A stretch of DNA of 64,000 nt from Nonomuraea ceibae (GCF_019396325.1 NZ_JAHKRO010000045.1:1-64000), one strand, 5' to 3'; numbered from the stretch's first letter, positions 50,131-58,833 are shown. Notes: a model not told the origin generated them from the sequence alone. A program made the numbers and translations.

Positions 50131-52013
50131 GCGCCGAACGGCTCCTGGACGACGTCCTGTCCCCCGTGCCGCCTCCGTTCGCGCTGCTGCACCGGCCGGG
50201 CGCCGGCCGCGAGGGCATGCTGGACGTGCTGGTCGGCGAGGTGTCCACGGTCGCCACGCTGGCCGAGCTCCCGCTGCCCGACGAGCCCGGCGCCGAGGGC
50301 CCCGAGCTGCTGACGCTCATCCCGTACCGGCAGATCGCGGAGCGCGGCTTCGAGGCGCGCGACGACGGCGCGCCGCTCGTGGCGATGACCGTCACCGGCC
50401 ACGGCAGCCTGCCGCTGCCCGCCGCGCTGGCGCGCATCCCCGACCGGCCGATCCGCACCCGCGAGCGCACGGTCGACACCTCCGACGAGGACTACGCGGC
50501 CGTGGTGCGGGCCGTCATCGACGACGAGATCGGCCGGGGCGAGGGCGCCAACTTCGTCATCAAGCGCTCGTTCCTGGCCGACATCACCGACTACACCCCG
50601 GCCGCCGCCCTCACGCTGTTCCGCCGGCTGGCCACCCGGGAGACGGGCACGTACTGGACGTTCGTCATCCACACCGGCGAGCGGACGTTCGTCGGCGCCT
50701 CGCCCGAGCGGCACATCAGCGTCGACGGCGGCGTCGCGGTGATGAACCCGATCAGCGGCACCTACCGCTATCCCCCGTCCGGGCCGACCGTCGGCGCGCT
50801 CATGGACTTCCTCGGCGACAAGAAGGAGGCCGACGAGCTCTACATGGTGGTCGACGAGGAGCTCAAGATGATGGCCCGGATCTGCGAGTCGGGCGGCCGG
50901 CTGTCGGGGCCGTACCTGCGGGAGATGGCCAGGCTCGCGCACACCGAGTACTACATCGAGGGCGAGACCACCCGCGACGTGCGGGAGATTCTGCGCGAGA
51001 CCCTGTTCGCGCCGACCGTCACCGGCAGCCCGCTGGAGAGCGCCTGCCGGGTGATCGGCCGCTACGAGAAGGAGGGACGCGGCTACTACAGCGGCGTGGC
51101 CGCGCTGATCGGCAGCGACGGGGCGGGCCGGCGGACGCTCGACTCCTCGATCCTCATCCGCACCGCCGACATCGACGCCGCCGGGCGGGTCCGCATCGGC
51201 GTCGGCTCGACCCTCGTCAGGCACTCCGACCCGGAGTCGGAGGTGGCCGAGACCGCGGCGAAGGCGGCCGGGCTGCTCGACGCGCTGTGCGCCGAGCCGC
51301 CGGAGCCGCTGGCCGAGCACCCCGACGTGCGCGGCGCGCTGGAGGGGCGCAACGACGGCATCTCCGGGTTCTGGCGGCAGGAGCAGGGCGAGCGGACGTT
51401 CTGGACGCCCGACCTGATCGGCCTGCGGGTGCTGGTGGTGGACGCCGAGGACACGTTCACCTCGATGATCGGCCACCAGCTCCGCTCGCTGGGCCTCCAG
51501 GTGAGCGTGCGCCGCTTCGACGAGCCGTACGCGCTGGACGGCCACGACCTGGTGGTGCTCGGGCCCGGGCCGGGCGACCCGGCCGACCTGGCCCACCCCA
51601 AGATCGCGCACCTGCGTGACGCGGTCGGGCGGCTGCTCGGCTCCGGCGCCCCGTTCCTGGCCGTGTGCCTGAGCCACCAGGTGCTCAGCGGCGCGCTCGG
51701 CCTGCCGCTGCGCCGCAGGAAGGTGCCCAACCAGGGCGTGCAGCGGGTGATCGACCTGTTCGGCCGCCGGGCCAGGGTCGGCTTCTACAACACCTTCGCC
51801 GCGCACGCCCCGGCCGACGAGATCGAGCCCGCCGGGCTGACGGGGACCGTCGCGGTCAGCCGCGACCCGGAGACGGGCGAGGTGCACGCTTTGCGCGGGC
51901 CCCGGTTCGCCTCCATGCAGTTCCACGCCGAGTCGGTGCTGACCGCCGACGGGGTCGGCATCCTGCGCGACGCCCTGCTGTCGGTGCTCGACCGGACGCC
52001 GGTGCGGCGATGA
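50127..52013 (+). CDS. phzE: PhzE/SgcD-like 2-amino-2-deoxyisochorismate synthase
   Basis: 628 residues. Fusion of an anthranilate-synthase-I-like chorismate enzyme (residues 1 to about 410; PERHISVDGG, NPISGTYRYP, ESACRVIGRYE) and a glutamine amidotransferase domain (about residues 430-628; GPGPGDP, nucleophile Cys in AVCLSHQ, FHAES). It converts chorismate plus glutamine to 2-amino-2-deoxyisochorismate. SgcD of C-1027 does the same; there, SgcG keeps the enolpyruvyl group, whereas here PhzD would remove it. The gene overlaps both neighbours by ATGA junctions. ATG 50127 has GAGGAGGGCGG upstream. Confidence 0.9.
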   Translation: MSAERLLDDVLSPVPPPFALLHRPGAGREGMLDVLVGEVSTVATLAELPLPDEPGAEGPELLTLIPYRQIAERGFEARDDGAPLVAMTVTGHGSLPLPAALARIPDRPIRTRERTVDTSDEDYAAVVRAVIDDEIGRGEGANFVIKRSFLADITDYTPAAALTLFRRLATRETGTYWTFVIHTGERTFVGASPERHISVDGGVAVMNPISGTYRYPPSGPTVGALMDFLGDKKEADELYMVVDEELKMMARICESGGRLSGPYLREMARLAHTEYYIEGETTRDVREILRETLFAPTVTGSPLESACRVIGRYEKEGRGYYSGVAALIGSDGAGRRTLDSSILIRTADIDAAGRVRIGVGSTLVRHSDPESEVAETAAKAAGLLDALCAEPPEPLAEHPDVRGALEGRNDGISGFWRQEQGERTFWTPDLIGLRVLVVDAEDTFTSMIGHQLRSLGLQVSVRRFDEPYALDGHDLVVLGPGPGDPADLAHPKIAHLRDAVGRLLGSGAPFLAVCLSHQVLSGALGLPLRRRKVPNQGVQRVIDLFGRRARVGFYNTFAAHAPADEIEPAGLTGTVAVSRDPETGEVHALRGPRFASMQFHAESVLTADGVGILRDALLSVLDRTPVRR

Positions 52014-53224
52014 GCGGGCGGACGAGGACGGCGACCGTGCTCGTCGCCGGGGGCGGCATCGGCGGGCTCGCCGCCGCGCTCGGCCTGGCCGGCCAGGGCC
52101 ACCGGGCGGTGGTCCTGGAGCGCCGCGACGAGTTCAGCGAGCTCGGCGCCGGCATCCAGATCGGCCCCAACGGCTTCACCGCGCTGGACCGGCTCGGGGT
52201 CGGGCAGGCGGTGCGCGAGCTGGCCGTCTACATCGACGAGCTGCGCTTCATGGACGGCACCACCGGTGAGCGGGTGGCCAGCATGCCGCTCACCGGCCGC
52301 TACCGGGCCCGCTTCGGCAACCCGTACGCGGTCGTGCAGCGGGTGGACCTGTACGGGCCGCTGCTGGCCGCCTGCCGCGAGCACCCGCTGGTCGAGCTGC
52401 GCGGCGGCAGCCACGTCACCGGCTACGAGCAGGACGCGGGCGGCGTGCGGGCACTGCTCGGCGACGGGCGGCGGGTGCCGGGCGACGCGCTCGTCGGGGC
52501 CGACGGGCTGCACTCGATGATCCGGGCGCGGCTGGTCGGCGACGGCGGGCCGCGCGTGTCGGGGCACACGATCTTCCGCTCGGTCATCCCGATGGACCGG
52601 GTGCCCGCCGACCTGCGCTGGAACACCGTCACGCTGTGGGCGGGGCCGCGCTGGCACTTCGTGCACTACCCGATCGGCGGCGGCGAGTTCCTCAACCTGG
52701 CCGCCACCCGCGACGACGGCGCCGCCGCCGTGGTGACGGGCCGGCCGGCCGTGCGCGAGCGGGTGCTGGGCGCCTTCCCCGAGCTGGGCGAGACCGCCAG
52801 GCGGCTGCTGGAGCTCGGCGCGCAGTGGCGCGAGTGGGTGCTGTGCGACCGCGACCCGGTGCCCGACTGGGCCGACGGCCGGGTGGTGCTGCTCGGCGAC
52901 GCCGCCCACCCGATGCTCCAGTACGCCGCCCAGGGCGCGTGCATGGCGCTGGAGGACGCGGTGACGCTGGGCGAGCTGGCCGACTGCGGCCCCGCCGACT
53001 TCCCGCAGCGGTTCGAGAAGTACAACGCGGCCCGCCGGGACCGCACGGCCAGGACCCAGCTCGTCTCGCGCGAGATGGGCACCCGCCTCTACCACCCGGC
53101 CGGCGCCGACGCGCTCGCCAGGAACCGGATGCTGTCCGCCCTCTCCGAGGACGAGCTGCACGACAAGGTCGCGTGGCTGCACGGCGCCCGCGACTTCACC
53201 GAGACCATCGAAAGGACGAACTGA
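52010..53224 (+). CDS. FAD aromatic hydroxylase, 3-hydroxybenzoate 6-hydroxylase-like
   Basis: 404 residues. Single-component group A flavoprotein hydroxylase: VLVAGGGIGGLAAALGLA (about residues 10-27), GADGLHSMIR (about residue 163) and LLGDAAHPMLQYAAQGACMALEDA (about residue 294). Closest by motif to salicylate and 3-hydroxybenzoate hydroxylases. Its ATGA overlap with the PhzE-like gene makes 3-hydroxyanthranilate the probable substrate; para-hydroxylation relative to the existing OH would give a dihydroxylated anthranilate, as in 3-hydroxybenzoate 6-hydroxylase. The regiochemistry is inferred. The next gene starts three bases after its stop. Confidence 0.83.
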   Translation: MSGRTRTATVLVAGGGIGGLAAALGLAGQGHRAVVLERRDEFSELGAGIQIGPNGFTALDRLGVGQAVRELAVYIDELRFMDGTTGERVASMPLTGRYRARFGNPYAVVQRVDLYGPLLAACREHPLVELRGGSHVTGYEQDAGGVRALLGDGRRVPGDALVGADGLHSMIRARLVGDGGPRVSGHTIFRSVIPMDRVPADLRWNTVTLWAGPRWHFVHYPIGGGEFLNLAATRDDGAAAVVTGRPAVRERVLGAFPELGETARRLLELGAQWREWVLCDRDPVPDWADGRVVLLGDAAHPMLQYAAQGACMALEDAVTLGELADCGPADFPQRFEKYNAARRDRTARTQLVSREMGTRLYHPAGADALARNRMLSALSEDELHDKVAWLHGARDFTETIERTN

Positions 53225-53226
53225 CC

Positions 53227-55074
53227 ATGTGCGGCATCGCAGGATGGGTGAGCTACGACCGCGATCTGACCGGCGAACGGGACACGATCACGGCGATGAC
53301 GGCGACGCTGGAGTACCGGGGCCCCGACGCGGGCGGCGTGTGGACCTGCGCCCGCGCGGCGCTCGGCCACCGGAGGCTGGCGATCATCGACCTGGAGGGC
53401 GGCAGGCAGCCGATGGCGGCCGGTGACGACGGCCTGCCGGTCATGACCTACAACGGGGAGGTCTACAACTACCGCGAGCTGCGCGAGGAGCTGCGCGGGC
53501 TGGGCCACGAGTTCCGCACCGCCAGCGACTCCGAGGTGGTGCTGCGCGCCTACCTGGAGTGGGGCGAGGACTTCGCCGACCGGCTCGACGGCATCTTCGC
53601 GCTGGCCATCTGGGACCCGCGCACCGAGGAGCTGCTGCTGGTGCGCGACCGGATGGGCGTCAAGCCGCTCTACTACTACCCGACGCCCGACGGGGTGCTG
53701 TTCGGCTCGGAGCCGAAGACGATCCTGGCGCACGACGAGGCCGAGGCGGTCATCGACGCCGACGGGCTGCGGGAGATCTTCACGATCGTCAAGACGCCCG
53801 GCCACGGCGTCTTCCGCGGCATGCACGAGGTGCGCCCGGCCACCGTGCTGCGCCTGTCGCGCGCGGGCCGCAGCGAGCACCGCTACTGGCGGCTGCGGGC
53901 CCGCCCGCACACCGACGACCTGGACACCACGATCGCCACCGTGCGGCGGCTGCTGTCGGAGATCGTGGACCGCCAGCTCGTCGCCGACGTGCCCGTGGGC
54001 ACGCTGCTGTCGGGCGGCCTCGACTCCAGCGCGATCACCGCGCTGGCCGCCGCCGCGATCGCCCGTAAGGGCGCCGGCGAGCCGCTCAAGGCGTTCTCGG
54101 TGGACTTCAAGGGCCACGAGTCGCGCTTCCAGGCGAACGTGCAGTGGGAGGACCCGGACACGCCGTTCGCGGTCGAGGTGGCCGAGCACGTCGGCGCCGA
54201 GCACATCATCGTCGAGCTGGACAACGCCGAGATCCTCGACCCGGAGGTCAGGCGGTCGGTGCTGCGCGCCCAGGACCTGCCGGTGTCGACCGGCGACATG
54301 GAGTACTCGCTGCTCGTGCTGTGCCGCGCGCTGAAGCGGGAGATGACGGTCGCGCTGTCGGGCGAGGCGGCCGACGAGCTGTTCGGCGGCTACACCTGGT
54401 TCCACGACGAGGACGCGGTCCAGTCCGACACCTTCCCCTGGCACTCGCCGTTCAGGAAGGCCGGCGGCATCGGCGCGCTGCGCGACATCGGCCTGTGGGA
54501 CCGGCTCGGCCTGGAGGAGTACGTCAAGCGGCGCTACGCCGAGGCGCTGGAGGAGGTGCCGAGGCTGCCCGGCGAGAGCGGGCTGGAGGCGCGCATGCGC
54601 GAGCTGACCTACCTCAACCTCACCCGGTGGGAGAACTTCCTGCTCGACCGCAAGGACCGCATCAGCATGGCCGCCAGCCTGGAGGTGCGGGTCCCGTTCA
54701 CCGACCACACGCTGGTCGAGTACGTGTACAACACGCCGTGGGCGATGAAGAACTTCGACGGCCGGGAGAAGAGCCTGCTGCGGGCCGCCATGCGCGGCGT
54801 GCTGCCCGACTCGGTGCTCGACAGGAAGAAGAACCCGTACCCGTCCACCCAGGACACCGGCTACGAGGAGGCGCTGCGCGAGAAGCTGGCCGGCATCCTG
54901 GCCGACGGCGGCCCGGCGCTGCTGCTGGCCTCGGAGGCGGAGATCCGCACCCTGCTGGACGCGCCGCCCGGCGCCTACAGCATGGGCGGCCCGTGGAGCG
55001 CCCGCGCCGTCATCGAGCGGCTGATCGAGTTCAACACCTGGGTCACCCTGTACGACGTCCGCGTCGAGCTGTGA
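53227..55074 (+). CDS. Asparagine-synthase-like amidotransferase
   Basis: 615 residues. N-terminal Ntn glutaminase with the catalytic Cys2 of MCGIAGW and RGPDAGG, YNGEVYNY; C-terminal synthetase domain with the PP-loop SGGLDSS (about residue 263). Both active sites look intact, so it should amidate a carboxylate using glutamine and ATP. It is the last gene of the 3-hydroxyanthranilate operon, immediately after the hydroxylase. In antibiotic pathways such enzymes make primary amides or form amide/lactam bonds. Amidation of the aromatic acid is the simplest reading, yet the cluster also has two acid-activating ligases, so the true substrate is open. Confidence 0.85.
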   Translation: MCGIAGWVSYDRDLTGERDTITAMTATLEYRGPDAGGVWTCARAALGHRRLAIIDLEGGRQPMAAGDDGLPVMTYNGEVYNYRELREELRGLGHEFRTASDSEVVLRAYLEWGEDFADRLDGIFALAIWDPRTEELLLVRDRMGVKPLYYYPTPDGVLFGSEPKTILAHDEAEAVIDADGLREIFTIVKTPGHGVFRGMHEVRPATVLRLSRAGRSEHRYWRLRARPHTDDLDTTIATVRRLLSEIVDRQLVADVPVGTLLSGGLDSSAITALAAAAIARKGAGEPLKAFSVDFKGHESRFQANVQWEDPDTPFAVEVAEHVGAEHIIVELDNAEILDPEVRRSVLRAQDLPVSTGDMEYSLLVLCRALKREMTVALSGEAADELFGGYTWFHDEDAVQSDTFPWHSPFRKAGGIGALRDIGLWDRLGLEEYVKRRYAEALEEVPRLPGESGLEARMRELTYLNLTRWENFLLDRKDRISMAASLEVRVPFTDHTLVEYVYNTPWAMKNFDGREKSLLRAAMRGVLPDSVLDRKKNPYPSTQDTGYEEALREKLAGILADGGPALLLASEAEIRTLLDAPPGAYSMGGPWSARAVIERLIEFNTWVTLYDVRVEL

Positions 55075-55109
55075 GCCGGGCCGCGACGCACGCGAGAGCC
55101 GCCCGGGGC

Positions 55110-56468
55110 TCAGGCGGGCGGGATGTTGTAGTTCAGCCGGAAGACGTTGTCCGGGTCGTAGGCCCGCTTCACCTCGCGCAGCCTGCGGTGGTCGGCCGGG
55201 TCGTAGGCCGCCACGGCGTTGCCCGGGTCGTGCAGGAAGTTGAGGAACGCGCGCCCGCCCGTGTGGGGGCGCATCACCGCCTCCACCTCCGGCAGCCTGG
55301 CGTCGAGGATGGCGCTGAGCCGCGTCGAGCGGTGCCCGATCGGGCCGGCGTGCGGGCCGGGGCGGCCCAGCGCGCCGCCCCAGTGGCGGATCTCCACGCC
55401 GGAGACCGGCGAGCCCGGCCGGGTCGCCGCCGACACCAGGACCTCGATCACCTCGTCGGGCAGCGAGTCGAGCAGGTTGACGTGCGCGGGGCCGGTGCCG
55501 CCCATGTCCATCTCACCGAACGCGCCGGTGCGGAACGTCTCCAGCAGCGGCGGCCCCGCCGCCTCGAACAGCGGCGCGAGCAGCCGCCCGGCCTCCTCGC
55601 CCGGCCCGTCGTACATGACCTGGACGACCGCGCCCGGCCTGCCCCGCAGCGCGGCGGGCACCCGCCGGTCGTGCGGCAGCCGGGTGAGCAGGATCGCGGT
55701 GCTGAGCGCGTCGGGCGCGCCGTCGATCCAGTCGCGGTAGCGGGCGAGCAGGTCGGCGGCCCGGTCGCCGGGGAAGAACGCCGCCCCGGCGAACACCCGC
55801 GCGACCGGGTGGAGCCGGAACTCCAGCGAGGTGACCACGCCGAAGTTGCCGCCGCCGCCGCGCATCGCCCAGAACAGGTCGGGGTGGCTGTCGGCGCTCG
55901 CCGTGAGCAGCCGGCCGTCCGCGGTGACCACCTCGGCGCGCAGCACGCTGTCGGCGGCGAACCCGTACCGGCGCGACAGCCAGCCGAGGCCGCCGCCCAG
56001 CGTGTAGCCGGCCACGCCGACCGTCTGGTGTGAGCCGGCCAGCGGCGCCAGGCCGAGCGGCGCGGCGGCGGCGATCACCTGCTCCCACACGGCGCCGGCG
56101 CCGACGCGGGCCACCTGGCGCACCGGGTCGACCAGGACGCCGGCCAGCTGCGTGGTCTTGACGAGGATGCCGCCGTCGGAGGCGGCGTGGGTGCCGTGCC
56201 CGGTGCCCTGGACGGCGAAGGGCAGGTCGTGCTCGCGCGCGGTGGTGAGCGCGGTGCGGACGTCGGCCGGGCCGCTCGCCATCACGACGGCGACGGGCCT
56301 GGGGTCGATGTCGGAGTAGGGCGCCTGCCGCTCGCGTTCGTAGGCGGCCTCGAACGGGACCAGGACGGCCCCCTCGACGTCGCGGCGCAGCCGCCGCACC
56401 GCCTCCCGCTCGTTCTCTGCCGAGACGCCTGGCGGGGACAGGCGCTGATGCGCGTATTGCTGGCTCAT
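55110..56468 (-). CDS. FAD-linked oxidoreductase, berberine-bridge type (second)
   Basis: 452 residues. PCMH FAD-binding domain with AVQGTGHGTHAASDG (about residue 81; the His is at the covalent-FAD position) and VGVAGYTLGGGLGWLSRRYG (about residue 147). The BBE C-terminus YDPDNVFRLNYNIPP is complete. No signal peptide. The enzyme family carries out two-electron oxidations of alcohols, aldehydes or amines. It is distinct from the paralogue at 20336 in its full BBE tail. It is minus-strand, convergent with the asparagine-synthase-like gene, 35 bases from its stop. Confidence 0.83.
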   Translation of the reverse strand: MSQQYAHQRLSPPGVSAENEREAVRRLRRDVEGAVLVPFEAAYERERQAPYSDIDPRPVAVVMASGPADVRTALTTAREHDLPFAVQGTGHGTHAASDGGILVKTTQLAGVLVDPVRQVARVGAGAVWEQVIAAAAPLGLAPLAGSHQTVGVAGYTLGGGLGWLSRRYGFAADSVLRAEVVTADGRLLTASADSHPDLFWAMRGGGGNFGVVTSLEFRLHPVARVFAGAAFFPGDRAADLLARYRDWIDGAPDALSTAILLTRLPHDRRVPAALRGRPGAVVQVMYDGPGEEAGRLLAPLFEAAGPPLLETFRTGAFGEMDMGGTGPAHVNLLDSLPDEVIEVLVSAATRPGSPVSGVEIRHWGGALGRPGPHAGPIGHRSTRLSAILDARLPEVEAVMRPHTGGRAFLNFLHDPGNAVAAYDPADHRRLREVKRAYDPDNVFRLNYNIPPA

Positions 56469-56571
56469 GTCAGCCTTCCCTCCTGTCGGGGTGTGGTCAT
56501 GCGGCGGCCCCGCCCCCGGATCCGGGGACGGGGACCGCGACGGGCCTGGGGTGTCAGGCGGCCCTGGGATG

Positions 56572-57561
56572 TCAGGGGGCACAGTCGCCGAGCCCGGGAC
56601 CGGGGGTCGTGCCCGCCGGGCCGAAGAACAGGAGCGCACACCCGGCCAGGAACTCCGGGTTCTCCTCGGGGACGAAGTGCCCGGAGTCGGGCGCGACCAC
56701 GGTGCGCACGTCGTCGGCCACCTGGGCGAACGAGGCGGCGACGCCGGGGCCGAAGGAGTGCTGGCCGCCCACGGCCGCGACCGGTATGGCGAGCCTCCGG
56801 CCGGCGTTGGCCCGGTTGTCGGCGGCGTCGGCGGCGAAGGCGCGGTAGTACTCGTACCCCGCCGTGCGCCTGGCGTCGGAGGCATACGCGCGATAGTAGG
56901 TTTCGCGACTGACAGCGTCCTTGCGGTGGCTGAAGTCGAAGATCATGCCGAGGTAGGTGGGCACGTCCTCGTCGTCCATGATCCGCTCGGGGATCGGGGC
57001 CGGGGCGGAGTTGAACTTGAAGTGGAAGCTCACCCCGTACAGGTCCTCCAGCCCGAAGCCGGGCAGCGGGCTCTCGATCATCACGAGCCGGCTCACCTCG
57101 GCCGGGAAGTCCCGCGCGTACGGGTAGGCGACCAGAACGCCCAGGTCGTGGCCGATGATGCCGACCTTGGTGAAGCCGAGCGCGCGCACGGCCTCGCGGA
57201 TCCGGTGCGCGGTGGTGACCTTGTCGTAGCCGCCGCCGGGGATGGACGAGGTGCCCAGGCCGGGCAGGTCCATGGCGATGACGGTGTGCTCGCGGGCCAG
57301 CTCGGGCATGACGTCGCGCCACATCTGCCACGTCTGCGGCCAGCCGTGCAGGAGCAGCAGCGCCGGCCCCGACCCGCCCTTGACGTAGTGGACGGAGCCG
57401 CCCTCGACGGCGACCCGGCCGTGGGTGAAGCCGGGCAGGCTCCCGGCCTGCTCGTCCTCGCCTGACGACGCGGTGGCGGTCGTGGCGATCAGCACCACGG
57501 CCAGGGCTGCGGACGCGACGACGCGCACCAGCCTCCTGCCCCACGTTCCTGCTGGCGTCAT
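56572..57561 (-). CDS. Secreted alpha/beta hydrolase, epoxide-hydrolase-like
   Basis: 329 residues. A signal peptide is evident: basic RRLVRV, hydrophobic VVASAALAVVLIATTATA, cleavage near residue 31. The mature enzyme has HGWPQTWQMW (oxyanion HGWP, about residue 72), nucleophile Asp in GHDLGVLVAYPYA (about residue 139) and His in SGHFVPEENP, which is the epoxide hydrolase/haloalkane dehalogenase arrangement. Secretion sets it apart from the SgcF-like enzyme at 27897. Outside the cell it could inactivate released chromophore or process a precursor; that is inference. AAGGAAAG precedes ATG 57561. Confidence 0.78.
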   Translation of the reverse strand: MTPAGTWGRRLVRVVASAALAVVLIATTATASSGEDEQAGSLPGFTHGRVAVEGGSVHYVKGGSGPALLLLHGWPQTWQMWRDVMPELAREHTVIAMDLPGLGTSSIPGGGYDKVTTAHRIREAVRALGFTKVGIIGHDLGVLVAYPYARDFPAEVSRLVMIESPLPGFGLEDLYGVSFHFKFNSAPAPIPERIMDDEDVPTYLGMIFDFSHRKDAVSRETYYRAYASDARRTAGYEYYRAFAADAADNRANAGRRLAIPVAAVGGQHSFGPGVAASFAQVADDVRTVVAPDSGHFVPEENPEFLAGCALLFFGPAGTTPGPGLGDCAP

Positions 57562-57705
57562 GTCGTGCTTTCCTTCCGACGGCGCGGGAGGACGGGCGGA
57601 CGGAAGAAGGAGCCGCCACCCTCCCGCAAGCGTGGCGGCCCCGGCGACCAGTGGGTGGTCAGCGTGCTTTCACCGCCTCATACTCACGGTGTACGGCGGC
57701 GCCCG

Positions 57706-57722
57706 CATCTCCTGGATTGCGG
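57706..57722 (-). promoter_or_regulatory. Operator-like 17-bp element, left half of an inverted pair
   Basis: Minus strand CCGCAATCCAGGAGATG, 144 bp before the secreted hydrolase start at 57561. It faces the copy at 57736-57752. Confidence 0.65.
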
Positions 57723-57735
57723 TACATCGCGAAGT

Positions 57736-57752
57736 CCGCACGACCGGAGATG
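57736..57752 (+). promoter_or_regulatory. Operator-like 17-bp element, right half of an inverted pair
   Basis: CCGCACGACCGGAGATG, 72 bp before the membrane protein start at 57825. The pair serves the divergent genes on either side. Confidence 0.65.
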
Positions 57753-57824
57753 CACCCTTCAGAGCGCCGAACGAAGCTCGGTACCGCGACGCGACCCACC
57801 ACTCCGAGAAGCGAGGTCCCGCTC

Positions 57825-58376
57825 ATGGTCACGAACGCCCCAGCGCCAGGGCTGCTCACCAGCCTGAACACCCGGCATCACCGTGCCGCGCTGGCCGTCT
57901 ACCTGCTCATCGTCCTGGCCCACTGGGCCGAGCACGTCGTCCAGGCCATCCAGATCTACGTGCTGGGCTGGCCGCTGCCCGAGGCGCGCGGCGTGCTCGG
58001 CGTGCCCTTCCCGTGGCTCGTCACCTCCGAGTGGATGCACTACGGGTACGCGCTGCTCATGCTCGTCGGGCTGATCATGCTGCGGCGGGGCTTCACCGGC
58101 CGCTCCCGCGTGTGGTGGAACGTCTCGCTCGGCATCCAGGTCTGGCACCACCTGGAGCACCTGATCCTGCTCCTGCAGGCGATCTCCGGCAGCAACCTGG
58201 CCGGCCGGCCGGTGCCGACGAGCCTCATCCAGCTGCTCGTGCCGCGCGTGGAGCTGCACCTGTTCTACAACGCGCTGGTGTTCGCGCCGATGGTCGTCGC
58301 GATGCTCCTGCACCGCCGCCCCCGGCCGGCCGAGCGTTCCGCCATGCGGTGCGGCTGCGCCGTGGCCCCCGCGTGA
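57825..58376 (+). CDS. Membrane protein with paired HxxEH motifs
   Basis: 183 residues, about five hydrophobic segments. Two histidine motifs of the same form lie in helices: HWAEHVVQAIQ (about residues 33-43) and WHHLEHLILL (about residues 106-115); a third His is in RVELHLFYN. Such spacing recalls metal-binding sites of integral-membrane di-iron or heme-type oxidoreductases, though I cannot name a family. GAAGCGAGG before ATG 57825 is a good ribosome site. Its stop overlaps the next gene's GTG (GTGA). An operator-like element is 72 bp upstream, so it belongs to the cluster regulon. Confidence 0.7.
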   Translation: MVTNAPAPGLLTSLNTRHHRAALAVYLLIVLAHWAEHVVQAIQIYVLGWPLPEARGVLGVPFPWLVTSEWMHYGYALLMLVGLIMLRRGFTGRSRVWWNVSLGIQVWHHLEHLILLLQAISGSNLAGRPVPTSLIQLLVPRVELHLFYNALVFAPMVVAMLLHRRPRPAERSAMRCGCAVAPA

Positions 58377-58828
58377 CGATGGCCCGGCGCGAACGCTCCC
58401 GCATGTTCACCGTCGTCCTGACCCTGGTGGCGGTGTTCCTCCTCTACCTGGCCGTGCCGAACGCCGGCACGGCCGTCCGCGCGGCCAGGGCCGACGGCGT
58501 CGCTGGCACGTTCACCCCGCGCGAGCTGATCTGCATCGTGCATCCGGGGCACGAGTCGTGCGTGTGGACGGGCGAGTTCCGCTCCGGCGACGGCTCCTCG
58601 GACCGGGCCGGCGTCGAGCTGTACGGCAGCGACCGCTACTCCAACCGGGCCGGGTCCCCGGTGCGGGCGGTGGACATCGGCCTGCCCGGCCGCGTCTACG
58701 GCCCCGGCGGCTCGAACGAGTGGGTGTTCACCGCGCTCATGATCGTGAGCGGGCTGGGCATCCTGCTCTGGCTGTACGGGGGGCCGCTCCGCCGGGCGTT
58801 CCGGCGCGAGCCCGCCCGCGTCTCCTAG
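58373..58828 (+). CDS. Small membrane protein with an extracytoplasmic loop
   Basis: 151 residues. One hydrophobic helix at the N-terminus (about residues 13-31) and one at the C-terminus (about residues 122-141) enclose an 85-residue loop with two cysteines (LICIVHPGHESCVW), which could form a disulfide outside the cell. GTG 58373 overlaps the stop of the upstream membrane protein, so the two are made together; ATG 58379 is an alternative start. No family is recognised. The two proteins may form a complex, on position alone. Confidence 0.6.
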   Translation: MTMARRERSRMFTVVLTLVAVFLLYLAVPNAGTAVRAARADGVAGTFTPRELICIVHPGHESCVWTGEFRSGDGSSDRAGVELYGSDRYSNRAGSPVRAVDIGLPGRVYGPGGSNEWVFTALMIVSGLGILLWLYGGPLRRAFRREPARVS

Positions 58829-58833
58829 GGCGG

